Assembly (NCBI RefSeq): GCF_020382885.2
Contig: NC_058504.1
Location: 19,355,019 to 19,419,018 of the forward strand
DNA from: Scatophagus argus
Lineage: Eukaryota; Chordata; Actinopteri; Scatophagidae
DNA length: 64,000 bases
Direction of reading: 5' to 3'
Each line of letters starts with the position of its first letter. The stretch's first letter is position 1. Of the stretch, positions 1-16,054 are shown in pieces. A program made the translations under genes and the position numbers. The notes beneath the pieces are model-generated. The model was not told the origin of the DNA, made no database searches, and saw nothing but the letters and a program-made list of their open reading frames with translations.

Positions 1-4253
<4,253 letters not shown>

Positions 4254-5400
4254 TGATGGACCTGTGGGAGCTTTGGGGAGATCCTTTCTACGATTTTTTT
4301 TTTTTTTTAAACTTTTCTTTTCTCCCCTTCAGTGATTTATAATTTAAGGTGGTCTTAATGGCTGAACTGTTTACACTTAACTTTGGGAAGGGACACTGAA
4401 CTTCGGCTGGAAATTCAACATCAACAGCCGAAATGAGTTGCTGAAACATAATAACGTTCCAAGAAAATACCTGAAGATTGAAAGGAATGATGAATGCCCA
4501 ATTAGCAGTAATAACATGGACACACTACTGCTTGACAGTGCTCCAGTACCTGCAAGAATTGAAGGCTCCATTGCTGAGCTAGAATCAGTCAGATGTTAAT
4601 TTTTGCATCAAGTTTTATTGTTTTCTCAAATGTTTTTATTTCTCTGTATTTGTAGTTTTTAAAGAAGCAGAACAGTTTCACTACTCTGCCTTATGTCCGA
4701 CAGATAAATTGGAATTTTACTCAACACTTTTCTTACATCGTTGTCTCAATGTCAGATATTTACGATAAGATATAGACACGATTATGTTTACCATTAGGCT
4801 CAGATATAACAAATGCTTTTTTTTAATAGTCTCTTCTGCTAGAATTGAACACTGAGCTACTGCCTTTAAGAGAAGGTTTTGTATGCCAACCTGATAGTTT
4901 TTGATATGGGAGATCAATCACTGAATGAGTTTAACATGCCATAAGCTAACAACATTGTGAATGTTACATCTATTGCAATAGAATTAGTCATGTATGATAT
5001 AATCAGACGGTGGACATTATCATTATTGATTCTTGTTTGTACTCTCGAGTTCAAGTAAGATTGACTGTATTTTCCATACTCACTGTATTAACAATATTGT
5101 GCACTCATGGATTTTGTGGAGGCATATTAAATCTTGGCATGGGTACCAAGGCATTATGTTGATAGATAATTGACTCCATTAGCTCAATCAAATAAACAGG
5201 TTACATGGTAACAGTGATTGTTTATTTTGTCTGCTTTTCTTTTTCCATTAGGGTGTAGTAATGCTCAGCATAACGCAAACAAATACATCTTGATATAAAT
5301 GAACAGTGTGGAATAGATTTCCAGCATATCACTGTTCAGTGTGCTTCATTGGTCTACTTATGAATAAACTTGTTTGAATAGCTGCTATTAGGTGTAGAAC
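4254..5400 (+). other. smad5 3' UTR with candidate poly(A) signals
   Basis: This AT-rich, non-coding stretch follows the smad5 stop. AATAAA hexamers occur at 5191-5196 and 5363-5368; either could end the message. No other gene is seen here. Confidence 0.65.
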
Positions 5401-6100
5401 TTAAATTTACAAGCAAACATTGTTTTGATATATGAAGTCACACAGATAAACAATATTGGTAAATTTTAATGATTGAAATCTTGATGGTGTGTTCCTGTTT
5501 GCTGTAAAGCTGTTGCAGTACTGATAAATCTACTGCAACCCACAATAATAGTATTCTTATGATATTCAAATGAATGGTTATGAACACTGGCTACAATGGA
5601 AAACCAAAGATGGGCAAAATAGTCACATTACTGCTTGTTAGTCATCTTAATTATATTATGTAAACTGTTACAAGAAAGCATACTGGTATAACACAGTGGG
5701 CCATAGATCAGGATATCTACACCAAACTGCCACAATTTTGTATCTTCTGGTGTTAGATTTAAACTATAAGCCCAACAGATACTGTAGTTGTGACATTGTC
5801 CTTTAGGTAAAGTTATCATTGGTTTTTGGTTGATTACCAATTCATGAGCTTAACACAGCAGATATATTATCTTGTATTATATTATACATTCATTCCTACA
5901 GTAGAACAGGAACACCAGGACAACTTCCTATTGGTCCACGTTGGTATTTACCGTAAATCTCCTAAAAGGTGGCTCACCTAGCGTTTAAAATCACAACAAG
6001 GCAAATTATACTTACAAACACAACACATAAAATTAGCGGTGAAACGTAGTGTTAAGCCTTTCTCAAATATTTAAGAAGTCTCTTTCCAACTCTCTCTTTT
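5400..6100. other. smad5-syvn1 intergenic region
   Basis: No open exon is recognised. The right half passes into the syvn1 promoter, which contains the ERSE-II-like element at 5930-5940. Confidence 0.6.
5930..5940 (+). promoter_or_regulatory. ERSE-II-like ER stress element upstream of syvn1
   Basis: The bases ATTGGTCCACG match the ERSE-II consensus ATTGG-N-CCACG exactly. ERSE-II is bound by NF-Y together with ATF6 or XBP1 in unfolded protein response genes. It lies about 430 bases upstream of the end of the non-coding first exon of syvn1, a gene known to be induced by ER stress in mammals. The match is seen directly; function is inferred. Confidence 0.6.
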
Positions 6101-6199
6101 TTTTAACATCAAGTAACTGACAGAAACAAGTAACATGTCACGGATGCCTGAAAGTGCTCTTGCGTGAAACTACCGTAGTAGCCGGATGTGAGGTGGCTC

Positions 6200-6374
6200 C
6201 CAAGGAGCAAGCCAAAGATAAACACGTAGCCAGACGAACAGGGGCGAGGATAATGAATATTATCGAGAAGCTACTGTGAAATGATTGAAATGGAGTAGCT
6301 GTTACACATATAGTGATTTTAGCAGGCAAGGAGACACCCGTAATTTTTACCAAGGACGAACAGACATCGAGTCG
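6200..6374 (+). other. probable syvn1 non-coding first exon
   Basis: The coding exon of syvn1 begins with a CAG acceptor (7421-7424) followed by 20 bases of leader, so an upstream non-coding exon is needed. A strong donor, GTCG|GTGAGT, lies at 6374/6375 after a moderately CpG-containing stretch. The left edge is a guess. Confidence 0.45.
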
Positions 6375-6515
6375 GTGAGTTCCGCAGAGTACTGACAGCT
6401 GTTAACATTACCACGTAGCTAACTAACGTTAGCTAACTTAGCTAACTAAACTAATTAACATATTTGTCTTTGACAGTTAGGCAGTTTCAGAATTAAAAAG
6501 GGTGCTAATACAAGC

Positions 6516-6535
6516 ATATATATATATATATATAT
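6516..6535. repeat. (AT)n microsatellite
   Basis: About ten AT units in the first intron of syvn1. Confidence 0.85.
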
Positions 6536-7444
6536 TCAGTTTTTTGATAATTATGCAACTAGCTTGCTAGCTTAAGTTTTTCTTTGTCTTGGAAAGCTCT
6601 GGCAAGGTTAGCCGGATTTCTGATCCTTAATTTTAACATATTAGCTTTATCGTTAGCGAGCTGTGTTAGTCGAAAGAAGGCTAATGTTTACTTTAATTAT
6701 CGGAAGTAAAAAATTAGCTCGTTTAGGGTAATGAGAGAATTTAGATGGAGGAGTGATGCCGTAACATTAACGTTAGCTGCAACAGTGAAAGTATACACAA
6801 TGCTAACCAAGAGCACTTTGGCTTTACTGGCTAACATTCATGCAGGTGGAAACAAAACCAAAAATGGTAACAAAATACTGTGCAGAGTTGTATTTTCCCC
6901 TTAAAACCTATTTCTGAACGAAAATTAAAATTTGCTAATCAGATTGCAATTTTTCTCGAGACTTTAGACTTGACATCTAGTCTGAAGCTTACTTCGCAGC
7001 TCTTTGTTTTCTCATCATTACCACACCTTACTCAAACAGCTGGCTCTGTTTAGGTATCTGACACTTCAAATTAGGGCCCATAGCAAATAGCAAATGTGAA
7101 TTCAATAAATACTTCCATCTGTTAAAACTGCTTGAATCAGCAACAGAAAAAAAAATTATATAAAGTCATGAGGAACAAGTTGTCATGAAGTCATGAACAT
7201 TTGGATTGACAGAATAAACCTGTGAGATGTGACAAAAACTATGCCTTTGGGTTCTGTGGGGACCCCAGCTGGTAGTTGTGAAGTTGTTTTACTGCATACT
7301 ATATATCTGACCAAAATGATCCCTTTCCAGCAAATGCTACACTGTATTTGCATGCTGCCCTGCTACATCAGTTGACTTGCACATGCAAGAACCTTTTCTC
7401 CTTTCATCTGTTTCCTCTCCACAGTGTCTGTAGCTGAGTCCAAA

Positions 7445-10400
7445 ATGGTACGAGCAGCCTTGGTGACTGCCACCAGTCTGGCATTGACTGCAGCTGTGGT
7501 GGCACATGCTTACCTCCTTAAACACCAGTTCTATCCCACTGTGGTCTACCTCACCAAGAGCAGCCCCAGCATGGCAGTAAGACCTGTGCTATAGTGGAGT
7601 CGAATCTCGAGTGTTGTTTAAATAAATTGGAATTTTTTAATATTTATTGATACCTTGAAATGTGACAGTATTTCTTCAGACGGGAGATGAGTGACTTTGT
7701 GATGATTCAACTTTTTTTGGTTCTGTTCTGTTTCTGGTATCAGGTGTTGTACATTCAGGCCTTTGTGTTGGTGTTCCTGCTGGGAAAGTTCATGAGGAAG
7801 GTTTTTTTTGGACAGCTGAGGGCTGCAGAAATGGAGGTAGAGTTATGTTTGCATTTGTGACTCCCTTGACTCATCATAAAACACATTCAGTTTAATATTT
7901 AATCCATCATCTTAGTTGTAAATGACAACAGTGCGTCTGATCAGCCTCTTTCTTAGCCATCACATACCTTTTCTGTGTCTACCATCAGCATCTGATCGAG
8001 CGCTCCTGGTACGCAGTGACTGAGACGTGCCTGGCATTCACTGTGTTCAGGGATGACTTCTCCCCCCGTTTCGTCGCCCTCTTCACCCTCCTGCTCTTTC
8101 TTAAGTGCTTCCATTGGCTGGCTGAGGACCGGGTGGACTTTGTGAGTAATGAAAAAGAAACAACTTTCTCCTCTTGCATATTTCAACCTCAAGTCCAAAA
8201 AGGGGGGATGTGTGGCATCAAATTCAAAATAAGTATATATTAACAAAAATCAATGAGTTTGATGAAGTAAAGTATTAAATATATTGTCTTTGTACTGTAT
8301 TGAGTATATGTCAAAAAGGATTAACAAATTGTCACATTCTGTTTTATTTATGTTTTACACAGCAGCCCAACTTTTTGGAATCAGGGTTGTACACAGTATA
8401 CGTAATTCACTGTATTCATGTACAGTACATAGTTTAAGGGTTGAAGCATGGAACAAAGGATGGGACAGATGGTGTATGGCTAAGGTTTAATATACATATG
8501 TGACTGTGCATGTTAATTTCTCTTTTTTCCTCCCCCACCAGATGGAACGGAGTCCAAACATATCTTGGCTTTTTCATTTGAGAGTATTATGTAAGTTCAC
8601 ATTTTCAGCAATGTCAGAAATTATTCTTCCCGCCGTTTTGTCTTTCACTTCTCTATCCCTTTCTGGTCTATTGCTTCCGCTTATGAAATTAGTCTGAATG
8701 AAACTCTATGCAAATCATAGCTGTTTGCACATGAGGCCAGGTGCACCACAGTTTAATGGAGCCCCACAAACACGAGAATGGCTGATGACCACAGCTTTGA
8801 CACAAGTACAAAATCCCCTCCTTCAATCATCTTGTCAGACTTCATCAAGCCAACTTCATTTGAATTCAGGATGGCCATTTCCAGTTGGGTTTCAAGATAC
8901 AGGCCCAGTAGCTATTCAAGTTTCAAAACAGTCCATCAAAGATTTAGAAAAACAGTGAGCATCATTAAGTGCTGTATATATTTGTTGATCTTGGGCAAAA
9001 TGAAGGTGTTGTCTTCTTTCTATCTGTGGAGCTTCACTGTATAGGTACTGCATGTGTTCACAGAAGTGTTACTCAGTGCTGTCCTTTATTTCCTGCAGCT
9101 CTCATGGGACTGTTGGGTGTGCTGGACTTCCTGTTTGTCAACCATGCCTGTCACAGCATCATTACCAGAGGAGCCTCAGTCCAGCTCGTTTTTGGATTTG
9201 AGGTTTGTCATACTTTTCTTGAAGCTGAATTTGAGCTTTTTAATGACAGCAAGGCTTATTTAAAGGGAAATGTTTTCCATTTTCAACCAGCTTTGTAGCA
9301 TTACAGTGTGGGTGCTAAGTGCTAATGAACATTGTTAAACTTCCCTCAGTGTTCCCTGCACCCAGAGTTCCTTGCTCATGTCCTCCCGTTGACATGCTTC
9401 TTAATCAGAATTGAATTAAATGAGACAAGAGAACAGCCAAGTAATGTTTCCAGGGGTTGAGGGCATTTTTATTTTAGACTCGACATGCAGGGCACATTTT
9501 TCCTCACACCATCACTGAAACTTAATTTGTTGTAAAGGTGTGTCAAGTTTGTTGAGATCATAAAAGAGAAGAAGATAACTTCTAAGTGTCTGTATTTCCT
9601 CTCTGTGTGTCCCTCAGTATGCCATCCTGCTGACCATGGTGTTGACGACATTCATTAAATACCTTCTGCACACTATTGACCTACAGAGTGAGAATCCCTG
9701 GGACAACAAGGCAGTCTATATGCTTTACACTGAGCTCTTTACAGGTACTGCATCCAACTGTAGTTCAAAATGTAGTGCTGGAATAGTTTATCCTCTGTTG
9801 TTTTCTTTTAGACAAATGTGCGGAGTTGAAAACAAAATGGCAGCCTTGCTCAAATATTATTTTTTTATTGCAGGTTTCATCAAAGTGCTCCTGTACATCG
9901 CCTTCATGACCATCATGATTAAGGTCCACACCTTCCCCCTGTTTGCTATTAGGCCCATGTATCTGGCTATGAGGTGAGCAGCTGTTTGTCGCTGTGTGTG
10001 ATAGATGTTGAAGTTTTATTATGTTTTTCTTATTTGCACTGCTCTGCTTTCTGTTGGTGGAAGTCTCACACAGTTCTCAATGTTCTTAAAATGTATGGAA
10101 TGAGAGTGTTGTCATTGGGTATGTTTAATCCATGTGTAAGGCGTGTTTTAAGTGTGGTATTGTTTCCTTTTTTCTCTCAGGCAGTTCAAGAAAGCTGTAA
10201 CAGATGCTATAATGTCTCGGAGAGCCATCCGCAACATGAATACACTGTGAGTTTTCTGATTGCACTGTATTGTAATTTTGACAAGTGTGTAATGGGGTTG
10301 TAGCTAACCTGTATTATTTATCTGATATACATCAGTGTATTTCAAATTTAATTTGGTCAGTAAGTTTTTCTTGTCTGTAAGCTTGTCTGTTCAGGACACT

Positions 10401-13400
10401 ATTCAGTGATGCTAATAGTCTTTAGCTGGAGATATTTTCAAGCAGATAATTCATAAAACCTTTTCTTGTAAGTTTTCTTTTTAAAATTGCTGTTTATTCC
10501 TCTTTTCATTTTTTTTTTGCCTGTGTTCAGATACCCTGATGCTACTCCTGAAGACCTGCAGGCCTCTGACAATGTCTGTATCATCTGTCGGGAAGAAATG
10601 GTCACTGGGGCCAAGAAGCTGCCTTGCAATCACATTTTCCACTCCAGGTTTGTTGTGCAGTAAGCAGTCTTACTCAGAAGGAAAGATTTTAGATTGCAAA
10701 CAAGAAAGTGTAGATGTCAAATGTGGTCAACATCTACAGTTTAATTTAAACAAAGAATGTGGCCGAAGTCAGTGTGACAAATTGAACAGGACTTAAAACA
10801 AGTACTGTAAGTATGGCATTGTGTTTGAAGGTTGCTGTTTGTTCTTGTGGTGTTTCAGTAATACTGTTTCCTCCCCACAGCTGCCTGCGCTCCTGGTTCC
10901 AGAGACAGCAGACCTGTCCTACCTGTCGTATGGACGTCCTTCGGGCATCTAATAACAACCAGACTCCAGCTCCAGCCCAGGCTCCACCCCCCGCCCCCGC
11001 AGCCCCCGCCAATGCCCCCGCAGCCCCACCTGCCAATGGTGAGAGTCAGCTCCAATACATTTGTTACATGTCAGGTGTCCTCAGCTGTGAGACACGATTT
11101 GTACAAGAATGAACCAGAGGGGAAAAATGCTTTTGAAACAACTTAGGCAATACAGCACATTCCAGTATCTGAGACTAATAAATCACCTGTGTAAAAATGT
11201 GCCTATATACCTACAGCCATCAGGATTGTTTTGCTAATAAAAATGTTTCTGTTCGTGCGCTTGAAGGCACTATGTGCAGAAATTCAATGATAATGCCTTG
11301 TGTTGACACACATTTTTGTTTGTAATAAGAGACAATCCTGGTGAAAAATGCTGCAGTCTTCAAGTTGCACATTAGACCCATAGTCACCACAAGATTAGAG
11401 AAACCAGAAATCCAGAAATCTTGGTTCATTGTCTTCATCATGTCGTACTAAATGAAATGGACTCAGCACAGCTTACCCTCGTTAATTATTAAGTAGTTTT
11501 TCTGGTCATGCTGCAGAAAACAAACCTATTTGGATCCTTTTTCCGGTGTTGCTAAGGATCTTTTTTGTTGTTTCCTCACAAGTGGCCCCAGGCATGTTAC
11601 CTGGCTTTCCTCCTGGCATCTTCCCCTTCTGGGGTCCCTTCCCTGCAGTGCCTCCGCCTGCTGCAGCTGCTGCAGCACCTGGTGCCACTGACGCTGCACG
11701 AGGCAGCACAGAGGCCACGCAGGCAACCGGTGAGGCTCCCTCATGCTCTCCTGATTTCCTGCTCCACAAAAAGGAAGTCAAACCCAAAATATCTGAAACA
11801 GTTTGCTGATTCCATGTTAAAGCTGTGTCGTCACCAGTACCAATGATAGTTTCAGTGTGCCTGTATTTGTATTGTTAATTTTTATGCTCTGGGATAGCTT
11901 AACATCCACTCAAAATGTCATGCGTTTGTTTCACCAGGTACGAGCCAGCCCTCCTCGTCTACTGCAGACTCTGCTGCTGCAGCAGCTGCTGCTCCGGGAA
12001 CAACAATCCCAGGCTTCCCCTTTTCCTTCCCTCCTCCTCCCTTCCCCGCTGCACCATGGCTGCCCATGCCGCCACCTCCTCCCTTCGGTAAGCACAAACA
12101 CCCTGTACTATGTTGGAGAACAAAATTAATAAACAGACTTGGCAATCTGTTGTCAAAAGAAGACAACTGTTGCTGGAAATAAACTTTGTCTAAGGAAGTG
12201 CTGGACATTACCATGGCAACAAAGAGTCAGGTGATGTTAGATCACCTGATATGATTTTCAATGCTAAACCATGAACTGATCCTTTGATTTATTCAGTAGA
12301 AACAATCCCATTATTGCATCCTGTATGGATTGAGTGGAATGGAACCTGAATGACTTTTGATTTTTAAAAAATGTATGGACTTATTTCATTGCCCATGCTG
12401 GGCAGATTTGCACAGCATGGAATGGTTCATGAGTGAAATCCAGGAGTGATCCTGTCTGTCTGGAGTTTAGGGTTAGAAAAATGCAGCACACTCAGCTGCA
12501 GCAGTTTCCACTCAGATCCGTGATAGAAAAGATTAAGTTCATTTGTAGAGCACTTTCCAGAACTATAATCCTCATATGTACTATATGTTGTCCGTTCTCT
12601 TACCCAGTCCTGTCCTCTCCCCCAGTGTCATCAATGCCACCTCCTCCTCCATCTCTGTCCCAGCTGTCAGAGGAGGAGCTGAGGGAGTTGGAGGCAGAAG
12701 GCAGACGGGGCCTTGAGGCCAGGCTCCAGTGTCTCCAGAACATCCACACCCTGCTGGACGCCGCCATGCTCAACATCCACCACTACCTCAGCACCGTCGC
12801 CTCACTCAGGTAACAATGCCTTTTCTACTTAATACTGCATATTTCTCTTTTAAGTGTGGATTATTGAAATATGATTTTAGTTTTTTGATTTAACATTATG
12901 AAGAACCTAAAACTAAAGTGTGTAATACAATCAAGTGGTAAAGTTTTGACCAGTTTAAAAAATATTTAAATTGGAGAGCTTAGAGTTGATGAAATTTGTA
13001 TCCAAAATGCGATTTTCAGTTGAATGCTTCATTGTCGTTCTGCTGCTGTGTTTTCCACAGTCCTCCTCGGGCTGAGGGCAGCACTGGACAAGCCAGTGGG
13101 ACGAACCACACTGCTTCATCTCCTGGCAGTAGCGCAGACAGTTCCGACCAGGAAAAAAATGCTCCCAGCTGTAAGTAAACTTAACAGGTCACATGAACTG
13201 TGAACTAAGACGAATCAGAATCGAATGCCCTGATCCAATATTTTTTTGTTTTTTTTCCCGTTTCCAGCTGAGCAGGTGGACGGAGCTGCAGCGTCCTCTC
13301 AGTCAGCTGTCTCCTCTTCTGCTGCCTTGGACACGGAAAGACAAACGATGGATGAAGGGGTGGCGGTGGGAGAGGAGGACGGGGAGCCCAACGCCGCTGA

Positions 13401-13473
13401 GTTGAGGCGCCGGCGTCTTCGTAAGCTAGAGACGGCAACATCGTCATCGTCTTCACCCCCTCCTGACAACTGA
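7445..13473 (+). CDS. syvn1: Synoviolin / HRD1, ER membrane E3 ubiquitin ligase
   Basis: This is the RING ligase of ER-associated degradation. It ubiquitinates misfolded proteins at the ER membrane with SEL1L and Derlins. Fifteen coding exons are read: 7445-7576, 7744-7836, 7989-8141, 8542-8590, 9099-9202, 9618-9744, 9874-9973, 10181-10246, 10531-10647, 10881-11038, 11583-11729, 11938-12087, 12608-12809, 13061-13170 and 13268-13473. They give 637 residues (human 617). The N-terminal half holds the hydrophobic membrane segments. The RING-H2 lies at residues 291-329 with Cys/His at 291, 294, 307, 309, 312, 315, 326 and 329. A long Pro/Ala-rich cytosolic region follows, then a helical segment (RNIHTLLDAAML-like) and the conserved tail AELRRRRLRKLE. 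The start is the first ATG of the exon and matches the family start (ALTAAVVAHAYLLKHQFYPT). Confidence 0.97.
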
Positions 13474-14155
13474 TCCGTGTGTTCTGACTCAGACATGTTG
13501 CTCTGGACCAACAGGAACTGTGAGCTGATTGATCGTTGCTTTGGTTCTTTATTGGCTCTCTTCCTCGTGGCTTCCACAGGCTCAGGTGTCTTTCTGCGTC
13601 GAGTTGGACTGAGACCACCGGGAGACAAGATGATCTTGGCCGTTTATCTGAACTGTCTCTGTGTCAGAAAGCAATAGCATGACCTTTTTTTTTTCTTCTG
13701 TTTTTGCCACCTGTTTTTCCTCTCAGAATGACTACTGCAATAAGAGTATAGCAGGCGTTTGTAAGTTTAAAGTGGTGGAAGAGGAATTCTCATTTCAAAG
13801 TCAGTCATTTGGTCAATGTGAGAGAGACGGTGTTTGGATTTGTGTTTGGTAGTTTTACTGTCAGTGATGTCTTTGCCTGCACTTCGATTTTTGTTAAATT
13901 TGCTTTCTTCAGAACAAAGATGGTCCCATTTGCCGCTCATTCATCATGTTACACAGCACCTGGAGCAGTGTAAGGCCCAATGAATTCAAATCAGCTACTC
14001 TGGCTTTGGCTTACTTTTTCTTTAACATCCATCACTCTTCTGTTGCCACTGCAGACGTTGTAACATACTGATTTATTTGAATGTGTACATACTGTATAAA
14101 GAGTTTTAATAGAATGATCTGTACATAATGCAGAATAAATTGTTCGACTGAAATT
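13474..14155 (+). other. syvn1 3' UTR and poly(A) signal
   Basis: The stretch after the stop has no coding continuation. AATAAA at 14134-14139 is a good candidate end of the message. Confidence 0.65.
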
Positions 14156-14159
14156 GCAG

Positions 14160-15105
14160 CGGCACAACACCAACTCCATCGGTTTGCGTTGAAATGATCA
14201 AAGCTGACATTCAGCATTTTTCTGATTATCGGCATTGTTTTTTTTTTTTTCTCTTTTTTTTGGTCCAGTTGCAGATAAAATAAGTTAATTTAACAAATCT
14301 GCTAGTTTGGCTCTGATGCAGCCATCTCTCTCTGTCTGTAGTCACCACTCTGCAGCCTCACTCAAAGTCCCGACCCCGGCACTATCTGATTGGTTACATG
14401 TCATAAGTAATAGCCCATCAACATTGCAGGCTGCAGAGCCATAGATGGGCAAAGAGGAATGAATTTGAAGACTGGTAGAATAATATATTATAATATTATT
14501 ATTATAAGTAGTATTATAATAGTTATAATACATCCTAATAGCTTATTTATATTTTGTATTGCTAATCTGAATCTGAAAATTAACTCATAACAAAAGCTAT
14601 CAAATGTAGTGGAGTTAGAAGTACAATACTTAAACCTCAAAACTGTATCTAAATACAGTACTTGACCAGATTTTCACCTAAAGATTTTCATTTTTTACTG
14701 CAAGTCTGCATCACTTCCAAATACTGATAGTCTCCTTGATTACTAATATGGGCATCTGTATTAGCTGTGCAACAAACCACATCAGTTGATCCTCAGGCCC
14801 AGGGTAAGTCTGGAGTTCAAGGTCCCCCAAAGGGTCTCATCATGAATATGATACTCACAAAAGATGATTCAAGGATAAGGCTTTTTCTTAAACTTTCCCT
14901 TTTGTGTCCATGTTAAATACTGTATATTTTTTACTCAACTTTCATTTTTACCACATTAGGCCTGGCATGCCTTGAATAATCAACACTAATTATATCCTAC
15001 ATGGTTTGTAATCAAAGGGCTAAAGCATGCGAAACAGGAATATTAACGCCCTTCAACCCCCACGTTTTCTGCTTAGCAACAGGCTAGACAAACTCATTTC
15101 GATGT
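14160..15105. other. syvn1-gpr137 convergent intergenic region
   Basis: AT-rich sequence lies between two convergent genes, with an imperfect TAATATTATTATTA-type tract near 14480-14530 that can fold on itself. No gene is seen. Confidence 0.6.
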
Positions 15106-15106
15106 T

Positions 15107-16054
15107 TTTATTGGTTTGCTGTTTACATAGTAAATATCAGTCGTGGCTAAGTCAAAGGGGAGTGACTCATTTTGAGGAAGTCTCATTCCTGTAAAGACTT
15201 AAAGGAGAACAACATTTGATTTTCCTCAGCTACAATCAAAGATAGAACCATACTTATAAAATAAGTTAAACTTACATCAAAATACAATTACACAGAAAGA
15301 GAATAAATGTCAAAATCTTCAAAAAATTAAAATTATAAAAACTCTTAATAAATGTGACATACAAACCAAAAGAACAGATAAACGCTGGCCCCAAAGAAAA
15401 CTTCCAAAACAATAAATTCACTGTGGTGAACACCTCCAGTCATGTTAAGGTGTGAGAACACATAAGAGATCCTTTCAGTGCGTAATTATGCAAGAACTGA
15501 CTGGCCTTAAAGAAACAGAATGCCAAATGCCGAAAGAGATGGATGACGAAAAGTATTTCAATCTCTTTTCTTATACACTTGAAACAGTGCGAGAGAAAAC
15601 ATTCTTCATAAAACTACAAACAATTTTTGTTACCAGTGGTTACCACATGGTGCGAGCTTATGAGCTATACTGCATTACGTCATATTAATTTAATAAAGAA
15701 TGCTAACAAAACTAAATGTGCCAATTTTAGGAACTGTAACAGCTACTTTAACCAGCAGTGGGACAATGCCCCACTTAAAGCTCAGCTCGACTTTCATCAC
15801 TGAGCACAGAGTTTGGTCATGGCTGTTAGGGCTTTTCCACCTAAGTTTGTTCCCTTTGAGCTAAAAAAAAAAATTAAATATATTCTCTGTTCAAGAAGTA
15901 CAAGGTGCATAGTCACTGTCTGATGATGATTTCCTGAGTTTCTTAGTGCAAAAACTGCTGGCGGGGGGAGCGACTGGCTGGTAGCTGCGTGGTTTGTCCT
16001 TAATTTGAACGCCATCGAGGACACAGCGGCCGTATTAGGGATGAGGAATCGGTG
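15107..16054 (-). other. gpr137 3' UTR
   Basis: TTTATT at 15107-15112 (AATAAA on the minus strand) is a plausible poly(A) signal for gpr137. The interval up to the stop codon has no recognisable coding content. Confidence 0.45.

Noticed and set aside
9974-10303. 109-residue open frame inside syvn1
   Set aside because: It runs across an intron and the exon at 10181-10246 in the wrong frame.
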